A DNA stretch of 64,000 nt from Stercorarius parasiticus (taxonomy: Eukaryota > Chordata > Aves > Charadriiformes > Stercorariidae). Both the position numbers and the translations under genes were made by a program. Numbering within the stretch: position 1 is the first letter of the stretch; each line of letters begins with the position of its first letter. The notes below the pieces were generated by a model. It did no database searches and was not told the DNA's origin. It worked only from the letters and a program-made list of their open reading frames with translations. Shown here in pieces: positions 24,601-36,600 of the stretch. The stretch covers positions 291,122 through 355,121 of the forward strand of contig VWZL01002503.1 in NCBI GenBank assembly GCA_013396915.1. Reading direction: 5' to 3'.

Positions 24601-27600
24601 TGCTCCACCATGGACCTCCATGGGCTACACGGGGACAACCTGCCTCACCATGGTCCTCACTACAGGCTGCAGAAGAACCTTTGCTCCAGCACCTGGAGCA
24701 CCTCCTCCTCTCCTTCTTCACTGACCTGGGGGTCTGCAGAGTCATTCCTCTCACATATTTTTACTCCTCCCTTCTGTTGCACAGGTTTGCAGGCTTTTTT
24801 TTCCCCTTCTTAAGTACATTATCCCAGAGGCACTACCACCGTTGCTGATGGGCTCAGCCTTGGCCAGCGGCAGGTCCATCTTGGAGCTGGCTGGCATTGG
24901 CTCTGTTGCCACAGGGGAAACTTCTAGCAGCTTCTCACAGAACCCCCTGTAGCCCTCCAGCTACCAAAACCTTGCCACGCAAACCCAATACACTTGAGAA
25001 GAGAAGGCTTGGGGGGACCTTAGCAACGTATTTAAATATCTGAAGGAGGGTGCAAAGAAGATGGAGCCAGGCTCTTTTCAGTGCTGCCCAACAACAGGAC
25101 AAGAGGCAACGGGCACAAACTGAAACACAGGAGGTTCCCTATGAACATCAGGAAACACTTTTTCCGCTGTGGGGGTGACTGAGAACTGGCATAGGTCAGA
25201 AAGGTTGTGGAGTCTCAATTCATGGAGATATTCAAAAGCCATCTGGACATGGTCCTGGGCAACGGGCTCCGGGTGGTGCTGTCTGAGCAGGGACGTTGGA
25301 CCTCCAGAGGTGTCTTCCAACCTCAACCACTCTGTGATTCTGTGAATGTAGCTATCTCTGCTTCACACGTGAAACGCACTGTGCACTAAGGTGTTCCCAC
25401 ATGAGCCAACTGCAAGACTCTTGCTTACGGACAGTCAGGCAATCCCTCTTATTTGGGTAAGAGAAGTAACGTCACAAATTCTCAACACACAGCCCGCTCT
25501 TCTGCCACATCTTCAATGGTTCTTCAGTTTCGTAGCTTACACTTGGTTACGGCACACCCAGAAGAAATGCCGGCAAGCTGCGTAAGCTTAAGACTCAGAC
25601 AAAACGTTCACGAGACCTGAACGCATCTCTCTAGTATGTTCTCAGGCTTTGTTCAGATGCAAGAGGAAAACAGCTTCCAGCATTTCATTTTTTAAAACCA
25701 ATAAAATCTCCATTAGGTTTGAGTGGTTTCACAGGAGAACTTTTGCGTTCTTTAGTTCAGAGATAAATTTCTGCAGCAGTAGATTTTGTTGCAACTACAA
25801 CAACCTACTCACTGCAGTAGAAGCTGATTATTAGGGACGGTGCTTACAGAGCTCTTACGTTGCTTCTGGGCATCATGGGGTTGTAACCGGCATCTGAAGG
25901 AAATCAATTATTGCAGGTGATGGTCAGAACCACATCTACACCTCTGGATTTCAGCACATCTGGCTTATTGTGATAGGCCCTTTTTGGCAAGAAACAGAAA
26001 GCAAAATTGCCGGACTGCTGAGAAAACTCTGTGAACTACAAAAGAAACCACAGCAATGGATGCCAATCTGCAGAGAAATAATGAGCATCCAAATTTGAAG
26101 GGATGCGCTGCAAGGTCTTCTCCTAGGGAAACCGAGCTGTTCTAACTGCAGATGGTTACCGCTGTCATCAATGGATGAAGCTGTGAATAAGTGTCCTCTC
26201 TGTGAAAGCCCAAAGGTGTTTCTTTTTCTGCCCCCACCAGCTCATACGCACTGGAAGGCTACCGAGACTGGGGACAGAGCGCAGAAGGGAATCATAGCAG
26301 CCAAGAACATGACAACTCTACAACCAAGAAGCAGGGCTTTTGCACCACTGTTGGGAGATATTTGGCTTTTTGTACAGTTTAACACCTATTTGCTTCCAGT
26401 GACCGACGTCCTGGAGAAGAGGAGCCTTTGTTAAACATCCAACCTCCTACCCACGGCAAGAACTGCAGCTAAAGAGTGCAAAGGGCACCCCAGGACCCAG
26501 TCCTTCAGCAAACCCCAGGAAGGTCAGGCTTGTTTCTCCTGAAATTCATTCGTTAAACACAGGAAAATATCCCAGCTCAGCCACAGCCACGAGTAAGACA
26601 CTTTGTAGGCCAGCATGCTTCTAGCAATCACCACTTTTTTTCTTTTCTTTTTTTTAATAGAACATCCACGTGTTCTGCCATCACAAGGGATGATGATTCA
26701 GGCTGACCTGCATCAGGCAGGCATCAAGCCTCACACACAGCATTGATTTCAAGTTGTTGCGATTGAGCTAGAGAACACTGAATCATGACAAAGATGTCAA
26801 AAGATGCAGAATCCACCACATTGCCAGATGAGCTGTATCAGCGTTTAATTACTCTCCTGGTTAATCCAGCATTGATGACAAGAGGCAGCAGGCAAGGAGT
26901 ATTCTAAGCAGAGTGATGCAGAGCCTGTGAGTATGCTTAGGTCACGTCTTAAGTGACAGTCTGCTTTCAGACAGTTTGCTGCACATCCTCTTGTCTGAGC
27001 AGCTCAGTACACATGATCCCTTTTCCCTCTTTTTGGTTAAAAAACACCAAGGCCAGGAAAAGAAAAAAAAAGAAAAGAAAAGGAAAAAAAAGAAAATCCA
27101 GCCTACAGCACAAGCACATCTCTCTGCCATTTGGAGGACAGAATTATAGAATCACAGAATAGTTGGGGCTGGAAGGGACATTTAAAGGCCACCTAGTCCA
27201 ACCCCCCTGCCGTGGGCAGGGGCATCTTCAACTAGATGGTTGCTCAGAGCCCCGTCCAACCTGACCATGAATGTTTCCAGGGATGGGGCATCCACCTCCT
27301 CTCTGGGCAACCTGGGCCAGGGTCTCACCACCCTCATTGTAAAACATTTCTTCCTTATATCTATCTAGTCTAAATCCACTGTCTTTTAGTTGAAAACCAT
27401 TACTCCTTGTCCTTTCGCAACAGGCCCTGCTAAAAAGTTTGTCCCCATCTTTCTTACAAGCCCCCTTTAAGTACTGAAAGGCTGCAATAAGGTCCCCCCG
27501 GAGCCTTCTCTTCTCCCGGCTGAACCCACCCAGCTCTCTCAGCCTGTCCTCACAGCAGAGGGGCTCCAGCCCTCCCAGCAGCTCCGGGGCCTCCTCTGGC

Positions 27601-30600
27601 CCCGCTCCAACAGCTCCGTTTCCTTCTGCTGTTGGTGCGCCAGCGCTGGAGGCAGCACTGTGCGTGTTCTCCCCAGAGCGGATTAGAGGGGCAGAATCCC
27701 CCCCCCTCACCCTGCNCCTGCGGCCCACGCTGCTGGGGATGCAGCCCAGGAGGCAGGGGGTTTCTGGGCTGCCAGCACACATTGCCGGCTCATGGCCAGC
27801 TTTTCACCCACCCTCCCCCAGTACCCCCAAGCCATTCTTGGCAGGGCTGTTCTCCATCCTTCCATCCCCATCCTATGCTGGGACCGGGGGTTGCCCTGTC
27901 CTGGGTGCAGGACCCTGCACTTGGCCTTGTTGAACCTCATGAGGTTCACACAGGGCCACTTCTCCAGCCTGTCCAGGTCCCTCTGGATGGCATCCTGTCC
28001 CTCAGGCATGACAACCGCACCACTCACCTTGGTGTCAACTGCAAATGTGCTGAGGGTGCACTCGATTGCACTGTCTATGTCATTGATGAAGATATTAAAA
28101 AGTACTGGTCCCAAAACAGACCCCTGAGGAACACCACTTGTCACTGATCTCCATCCGGACACTGAGCCGTTGACCACTACTCTCTGGATGTAACCATCCA
28201 GCCAATTCCTTATCCAGTGAACAGTCCATCCATCAAATCCGTATCTCTCTGATTTAGAGAGAAAATGCTGGGAATGAACATTTGAAATGGACAGAGAAAA
28301 AGAAAAGCACCTAAGACAGAAAGTGGAATCTGCAGGCGAGCATTCAATGACACTCCCAAGGGAGGACGACTCTCTACATCCTTCCTTCCAGAATCCCATC
28401 GAGCCACGGAGTGCCCCCAGATGTCCTCCAACAAACACAAACCCCTTTATAATGCCTTAGGAATGGCAGTACCAGGCCACAAAGGAACTTGTCCGTGCTT
28501 TGGGCCTCTGCAGCAGGTGCACTGTGTTCCACAAAGAAAGTATCTCAAACGTTTCAGCACATTTGGCCAGAAAGGAAATCCCTTCCTGACCCAAAGCAAC
28601 CCAGTGGATTAACGCTGAGCATGAAAGCAAGACAGCAAACCCACGAAGGTGGTAACTAGCTTTTACTGCTGTTCCTCATTCCCAGGGAGCAGTGTGTATT
28701 GTTAAATGGGAGACTGTGACACTACGACTGACTATACCACAGACAGAAAGGCCTAGGGGCAGCTAATTGCTCTGCAATCACTTTTGGAACAGTTGCAACA
28801 GGTTAGCCAGGCCTGACTCATCATCCAGACTGTGCATCCAGGGATGTCCCTCCCTGTCTCACCCTCCCTCCATCCTCCTTGACTTACCTTTCACTATCAA
28901 CACGGTGTTTAGTCTGTGGTTTCCCTTTGTCCTTCTGTGGGGTTGGGTCTTCTAGAAAGCTGTGGTCCAGGCTGTCATCAGGAACAAAGTCCTCCACGCT
29001 CTGTACTTTTGCAGGGGCTTCAGGGTGGGCAGGAGGAGTGGCAGCAGCAGGATCTGCATTAGCAGCAGTAGTTGTAAAACACAGGGTTCACCACAAGCAA
29101 GACAGAAATTTGCTTTTTACAGATCTTCCCTGCCCGGGGTGGCAGCAGCCACGAAGCAGGACCTTGGCTGCACAGCAAGGGAAGAGGAAGGGTATGACCA
29201 GGATACCCAAACCTGTCCGGAATCTTGCATGAAGGTATTCACAGACCACACGCAGCTGCTGCGGTTTAAAATGCACCTGACCCAGGCCCTCAAATAGCCT
29301 GAAAAACTCGCTGACTCTGTTCTACAGTGACTGCTACGACTGACGATACCACCACCAGATGTTACACCTATGCTGTGTGCACCGCTCCCATGTGACGTCC
29401 CTTCATGACTCTCTTACCTTTTCCAGACTGCTCAGCTCACCCCCTCACCTCCTCTTGCCTTTTCAACTCTAACTGTCAAAGGCAGGATTGTTCACGCTGT
29501 GCTTTTAGATGCCCTATGTAACCAAAAGCTCAAGAGCTACTACAAATAGAGACCTGCTTTAATATAGCTTATTTGCAGAGCCACCATTATCCATCTTCAA
29601 GGAATCAGAATGAAATCTCATGAAATTAGTATAACCAAGAAGCCTAATGCAATTAACCTTTTCAGAATTTGCAATAGTCAATCTTTTTCTTCTGCCTGGA
29701 CTGCACCTCACCTCTAGGCTCTTTTCTTTTGGGTGAACAAGATCTGTATATTTTTCTCTAGATTTTACTCTACTAGTACAGCTTTCAGATCACTTTTGCA
29801 TACAAATGACATTATTACTAATGCCATAGAGTAGCGTTGGTGTACGAAAAAACACAGCCAAAAGAATTACTACTGCAAGACTTCAAGGGAAAGCTTAAAT
29901 AGCAGCTCCCTTAAAAAACAAGTATTTGTGACAGCGATTTTTCAACTGCTTTCCAATTAGCTAGTCCCTAGGTATGTTCCATCAGAAGTGCAGACCCTTG
30001 GCACGCTACATAAACTTAATAACACTGACAGATCAGCTTTTCCTAGTTACTTTTTGCAAACTTCCTAAAAAGCTTCCTTGAGATACCAGGACTGCAGGCC
30101 ATAAGGCTAAAACAGTTCTCAAGCTAAGTGATAGATTTAAAAAAAAAAAAAAGAAAAAGAAAAAAAACAAACCCCAAAGACTGTAACACTGGTAGTAGAC
30201 CACGTCTTTTTTCTACATATCCATATGACAAAGGGGTTTTTATTGACAAGGGATTTCTAACATTTGCTCCTCTTTGTTTGCTTGTTTCTGGGTAGGAAGA
30301 CTCACCAACAAACCGAAATGGGTGCATTGTGTCATACCTGGTAACAGATTCAGGATGCAGAACACTGTGTGCAGATCTAAAACCGAAAGATTTCAACATC
30401 TGAAACTGCAAACTGTGTTCCCAGCACCTCCTCCTTTCTTTCTGTGGGTGTCTTGAGAGTGCTGTGAGCTCTAGGGATTGACAGTTTGAGAGGGAAGGTA
30501 TTTCCAAAGGGTGATTCAAACCATGTCATGCTAATGATTTTTAGGCAGTGCCAGCTCTGCAGCTCCAGTTAGCTTCGCAAACAAAGCGAATGTGACAGGC

Positions 30601-33600
30601 AAATTAAGGTCCAGATCAGCAAAAGTGCATGCAACAAAACCCTCGATGCCCCTGCCCTGCAACTTGGTCAGGCAGGGGTTTGGACCGAACGCTGTGCTGC
30701 TCTGCTCCAATGTGTACTAGCGCTGAGGAAGAAGTCGAGGTGGGCTGCCCTCCTCCTCAGCCCATCTCTGAAGGAGCACATTTCCCCGAAGGGGAATCTG
30801 CTGCAAAGCCTGGACTTACGTGATCATTTCTGGCTGAATAACCTTTAAAACCAGCACTCTGCTATTCTCGTTAACACACAGGAGCCCCTCTGAGCTGCCA
30901 GACTCTTGTGAAGACAGAGCTTCAAATAGCTTCTCTAACAATTTCTCTTGCTATTCAAGAGGTGTATGCGCTCCCGATAAGAAGGTGACAGTTATTTTAT
31001 TAGCGTGCCCTGCGTGTTCAGTACCTTCCTCCTGAAGCATGCCACAGCCACCACCCAGCTGGCTGGTCACTGCCCCCATCCAAGCTCAGCACAGAGACAA
31101 ACTAAAGCACCGCTCAGGAGAAAAATAGAGAGTGACAGCGCAGCTCTCCTTGGCCACACACTGCACACACACAGGGCCTGCGTTCTTCAGACACCTGTCT
31201 GCTCAGCCTCTTGCAGGGAAAAAATGGAAGGAAAACAGAGAAACACCCACAGGTGACACCCTGCCCAGACACTGCACTCCAGCACCTACCTGGCTGGGGA
31301 GGAGAGGGCTCTGACGCAGGAGACGTCCCAAACAGACGGGAAATAATGCTGCGCTTGGGCGGTGGGACTGCAGGCGGAGGTGCTGGGGAGGCTGTAGCTG
31401 GCAGAGGCGCATGCGGCTGCTGGGCCTCGGGTGCAGGCACTGGTGAGAAAGATGCGGGGGGTTCAGGAGAGATGGTGGAGCTTGTGGAAAGCGGCTGCGG
31501 TGGCTGTGGGGTGCCGGGGCTGGAGCTGCCTGTCGATGTGGAGCTCGGAGGTACGATGGGTGACTGGGAGCCAGAGGAAGGGCTTTGCCCGTTAGTTGTT
31601 AGTGGCGATGTGTGTCCTCGACTTCGGGCTTCCATCATTTCGAGGAAGCTGCAGGGAAGATAAATTGCAAATATAAGGAATGGCGAAAACACGCTCCACA
31701 GAGCACTGAGCACGATGCTGGGCTGCTCTGGCTCTGAGCTGAGCTGGGAGGGTAGAGGTCTGCTCTCGGTGATGCTGTGACTCCCTTGGCCACAATAAAT
31801 CTGGTTCACCTATGTGAGCTAAACTCACCCGATTTGCATCGAGGTGTGGAGAATCCCAACCTGCTGCACACCGCAGGATGACACCTACATTTGCAGTGCT
31901 GCTGGGAACTCCCTGGATAGACAGACTGTAACAACATGCCAGGGCTTGAAACACAACCTTAAGTCAGTTCTTGGACATATGTCTCTAAGGGAGTAAGTGC
32001 TACAGGAACGGCACATTTTTAGATTCTATAGAAGAGATCAGAGTGTTCAAGAAAACTCAAAATGCTATAAAAACCTCTCCTTTCAGCCAAGAATGGATTT
32101 GCAAGGAGAATCCTTGAGCGTCAAAAGAAAAGAGCTATCCAGAGGGCTCACAGAGGACTGACTGTGATTATCCTCCTCGCCACGCGCAGATACACAGGCA
32201 GCCCCCCCTGCACACACTCCCCCTCTGTGCGGGAGGCAGCGAAGCCAAGCAGCAGAAGCTCTGAAGGAAGTTGTGGTCCTGGCTGGATTCCTGACTAGAA
32301 ATGTAGCCTGTACCGCTACAGAGGGTGAAATGCTCTAGCCTTTGCAAAAAGGAAAGCAAGCCTGATGCTGCTGCAGCCTCCTTCTGCAGCCTGTTTGGTT
32401 AGCAGCATGTTCACAAGCTGTATGCAAAGAAACACTGACAGAAAGCCAGGCTTTCGCTATGAAATGGTCTCAAAATAAGATCTGCTACATGTTGCACGTC
32501 TGGGAGATATAAAAAGGACACCCACAGTGAAGTATCATGTATAAAATCTAGCACGTCATGGTCTTGCCTCTTGTTTCATTAAGCCTAATGAACCCAGAGC
32601 ACCGAGGCTCTGGGTTCATCTGCTTCTGCAAGATGGACTCGGTTGTGCTCCAGGCAATGAGTGTGTCAAAACAGAGACTCCTCTCCCATACAGAGCACGA
32701 CCTCGTCCTTCAGGGACTAGAGCCAGCCAGACCCCTCTGCTGGAAAGACTGCTAAGCAGAAAGCAAACAGCAGGGGCTAAAAGACTCTAAACCCCTTTGA
32801 GATATCATTTTCTATTTTAAGGAGCAACCTGATATACTTTTAAGGAACAAACTAATATACTTTGCGACCAGCAGTATCTGGAGCCCTAGGGAACAACACT
32901 CCCAGGAAGCTGTTACTCCAATTGGAAAACCAGGAGTCCTTCCTAACTAAGGAACTGGCTAAAGTGGAGACAAAGGGTAGCATTAAAAAGCAGTATTAGC
33001 AGTACAGAGTTCCTCCAGGATTAGCCTTGAGATATAGTTCAGTATTTCAATGAAGCGGCACAGAGATTACGGAAATGCTCACAGGGTTGTGAGTTGGGAG
33101 GCAGCATCAACAGAGAGGACAGGGACAAGATATAGAAAGAACTGGATGATCCTGAGTAACAGAAACGGGAAGAAATTCCACAGCAGAAAGGAAATAGTCC
33201 TCTGCTCAAGGGCTAGGAAATAAGTGTTCTTGCTCCAGGTTCACCACAAGTGAATGGCTAGGCAAGACTCGTCTCACTCACTCCAGAAGAGCAGACTAAA
33301 GGCTGCAATCGCAACGCTGCCTGGCAGGAGCAGAAAAGGAGCCTGGCTGGCACACGGCGTCCATTGCCCGTCCCCCGGGACTGCTGTCAGGGCACCCAAA
33401 TCAGTGCCACGCTATGGTAGCCTCACTGATGCCTCCACTGGGATCTGGGGCAAGGCTTATGTGCTTATCCACCCAGCAGCCTGGCTACAACAAAACAAGC
33501 TCCCGGCAGAGCTGAGATCAGAGCATCCATTCCAGCATCCTCCCTCCCAGGGGACTAGTAGCTGGGGTGAGCTGTGCGGCAACGCATTCCACTGAAAATG

Positions 33601-36600
33601 ATGCATGATTTGTCATGCACCAAAGAGAAAACACAAAGGAGCGTAACTCTTGCACTGAGCTCTGTGGAGACTGCATCAGGTTTGTTTGGAAGGCGCACAA
33701 TGCATCACACACACCGCAAAAATATCACAGTGTATTTTTAATGCATCGTTGTCACTGTGCTGCGGGGCCGAGCAGTTGCCCATCACTGCTTTCTCGAGGA
33801 GGGGGTCACCATCCATGCCACTGAGCATCCCTGGAGGCACACTGCGCATGGCATCTGTGGTGAGGGAAAGATAAACCAAGGGCACCTGCAATTCAGCCCT
33901 TGTCCAACAAAGCAAATGCTCCGAATCCACAAAGCCATGTGAATTGCTATGGCCTGAAAAGCCGTCCATGAGACTTGCCTGCACAGGATGTGCGGCTCCA
34001 CAGATCCACACCAGAAGCGCTGAGTGCTAAATTGTGTCTTCCCTCCCCTCTGAGCTTTGATTCAGGGCTCCTGGCGAGCCAAAGGCAGGATGGCTGAATA
34101 GCTCTGCTTTGTGGTACTCATCCCTCCTCCTCCCAAGCCCTACTCAGAGTTAAAGACTCCTGCCTCCCAACTGTGAAGAGAGATTAATCCCAGCTGATCT
34201 ACATGCACCTCTGTCCCTGTTTATAGCAACAGCGATCCTGGCTGGAAGGTCTGCAAGCTTGGGCACTGCCCCATCCAGCATCCCAGACACTGATGCCAGC
34301 ACTGCTCGCTCTCCTGGCGGAGCTGAGCTCTCTGACTGCTTATGCAAGCATCGAAATCACCAACGCTACAGGAAAACAGAACTGAACAACCTCTGAGTCT
34401 CTGATCAGGACGCTGGGTCCCACCATCAAAGCAACGGGGTGACTCAGGTAGGGTAAGACGATTGTACACTGAAGACAAAGGATCAAGGATCCTGTATGAA
34501 GGACACACAAAGTACATATATAGTAATTTTAGGATGCAGAAAATGAAGCTCCAAGAGTCCTTAAAGCTGGACCCAACAAAGCGCAGGACACTCTTTACAA
34601 TATCAGGGTATTTGAAGATTTACTGTACTTCGTAGGGCCAAAGCTGCCTGTTTTGGAAACAACCTGCTTTGTTCTGGGCAAGTAGCCAGCTCCAGAGGGA
34701 GGGAGGGCTGCGACTACCACCTGTTTCTCCTGCAGAAACACATGAATTTTAAGAGCTGGAGGGAAAAAAATGCTACACAACTGAAGTATAAAGAGTATCA
34801 TCCTTCCCTCCAGCTCAGCTAGTCTGGAGAGTAACACACATGCAGGTTTCTTCTGCACCTGCTCCTATGCCTTGCTCACCTACATTATGTGAAGGGCATA
34901 AGAACAAGTTATTTTTAGGAGAAAGACACAATGGTTATTTGGGGACCGCACGACACAGGCTCTTAACCCAGCACAGCACCAAGGAGAGCTGTGGCATGTG
35001 TGCTTCCTGTCACCTTCCTCATCCCCAACCAGACACGTGGGCCAAGCTCTGTGCTGCGTGCCGTGACACCAGGGAAATAAGGATGGTCGGATACCGGTTT
35101 TACACAGGCTGCATAAACCAGCTCTGCTGAGCTTTCATATTCGTATCTTCTTCCGTGAAAGAGGTGGGCGGAAAAACAGCATACATGAAAACGCTGCCAG
35201 CAAGCTCTCAGTAATTTCCAGGGTGGAGGTGTCTCAGTATCCTCCACGCTTTGAAAATACTACATAATGCATGAATGCTTTCTCTGGCTTTACGCACACT
35301 CTGCAGAGGCACAAGCGGGGCTGTTTTGGGAACGCACCAGGCCAAGCCTGCCACGTGTCTGGTTTTTCTCATATTCTATACAATCTGGCCACTGTGTTCC
35401 TTGTTCTATCATTCTGCCAGTCCTTTGGAAAAGGACTCACTCAAAATCTTACCGTGAAACAAGCAGCTTCGCTAGGTGCAGCAGAGCAGGTCTCATCAAC
35501 GCACAAGCTGAAGTCGTGCTGAGACCCGAGTGCACGTGTTCTGGCCGGGATTGAGAGTCAGCAAACGTGCCACGCCAGCCCTGATGGGTCATCTGTCCTC
35601 ACCCACGTGGGTTCCTCGTTTGCTTTTCAATCCTTCCACTTCAGACCGAGCCACAAGTCCACATCCTCAAAATCCCTGAATAACTCACTGCCAGTTGGAC
35701 CCGCTCGCAAGAGGAGACTTCTATGCAATTTAAAGATGAACACGCTCAGTGGGAACAAAAATTCATCAGGGCCTGAGGTTCCCGTTGCCCTGCTCCCAGA
35801 GCAAGCAAAAAAAAGCACAAAAGGGCTTGTTAGCCTCACAGTTCCTAAAATTGTCAGCGCTCATGTTCATTTACTACTGAAGATGGGAGCAGCCTGAAGC
35901 TTTTTGGCTCCTGGTTCTAATGTGCTGTGAACAATTTTTCAAATTTATTTCATGTGGCAAGAAATGCTTTGGGTTATTTTATTCATTGTGAAAATGAAGA
36001 TTAATAGGCCGTGTGACATGAATTTAACTGGGGTCACCGAGGGTTAGATTTCCACATGTTTGTTTTGGGCTGGCTAAAGGTACCGAACCAACTCCCCCGT
36101 AAGCCCAGGGCCCTGACTCCCATTGCCAAGCGCAGTCGCATCCTGCTGCCCAGACCTCGGAGAGCACAGCCCCTCCTGAGAGCTCCTCAGGTTTTCCACT
36201 TGACACAAAATGGATGCAGTTAACCCCCCCTCCACAACATACTGGACAGGCTCCACGCTCTCCACTTCTCTAGCAAGGTCAATGACGATAGGGTTGGCTG
36301 CAATTAATTCCCAATGCAGCCCCACACAAAACACTTGTCCTAGAGTCCCATCACACTGGCTCCTGAGCTGTCTGACGGCAACAGGGATTCACAGCAAGCG
36401 GGAACGATAAAGGTGGGGCAAGGGGAAGGGAAAGCAAAAGTGGTGTTACTTTCCTAACTGGTAATTCAGCCTTTAGGCAGTGTGATTCTGTACTTCAATG
36501 TAGCTGAAGATACAGAACAGCTCGAGCGGCAGGTCCTGCTGCCAGACAGCACTGGTGTTACTTAGCACCACGGTATTCGCAAAATTATGAGCTCTGCTCA

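Larger units (their letters stand above)
18342..28887 (-). other. RABL6: RABL6 intron h-i (10.5 kb, repeat-rich)
   Basis: This is the largest complete intron in the window. It contains a plus-strand CR1 with two nested insertions (21576-25347) and a minus-strand CR1 (27143-28275). Unique sequence at 18342-21575, 25348-27056 and 28276-28887 shows no recognisable feature. Ambiguous bases lie at 18432, 24337 and 27716. Confidence 0.85.

Noticed and set aside
24198..24848. Long overlapping open frames on both strands in the LTR
   Set aside because: They arise from the LTR's GC-rich internal repeats; LTRs of this type do not encode such proteins.
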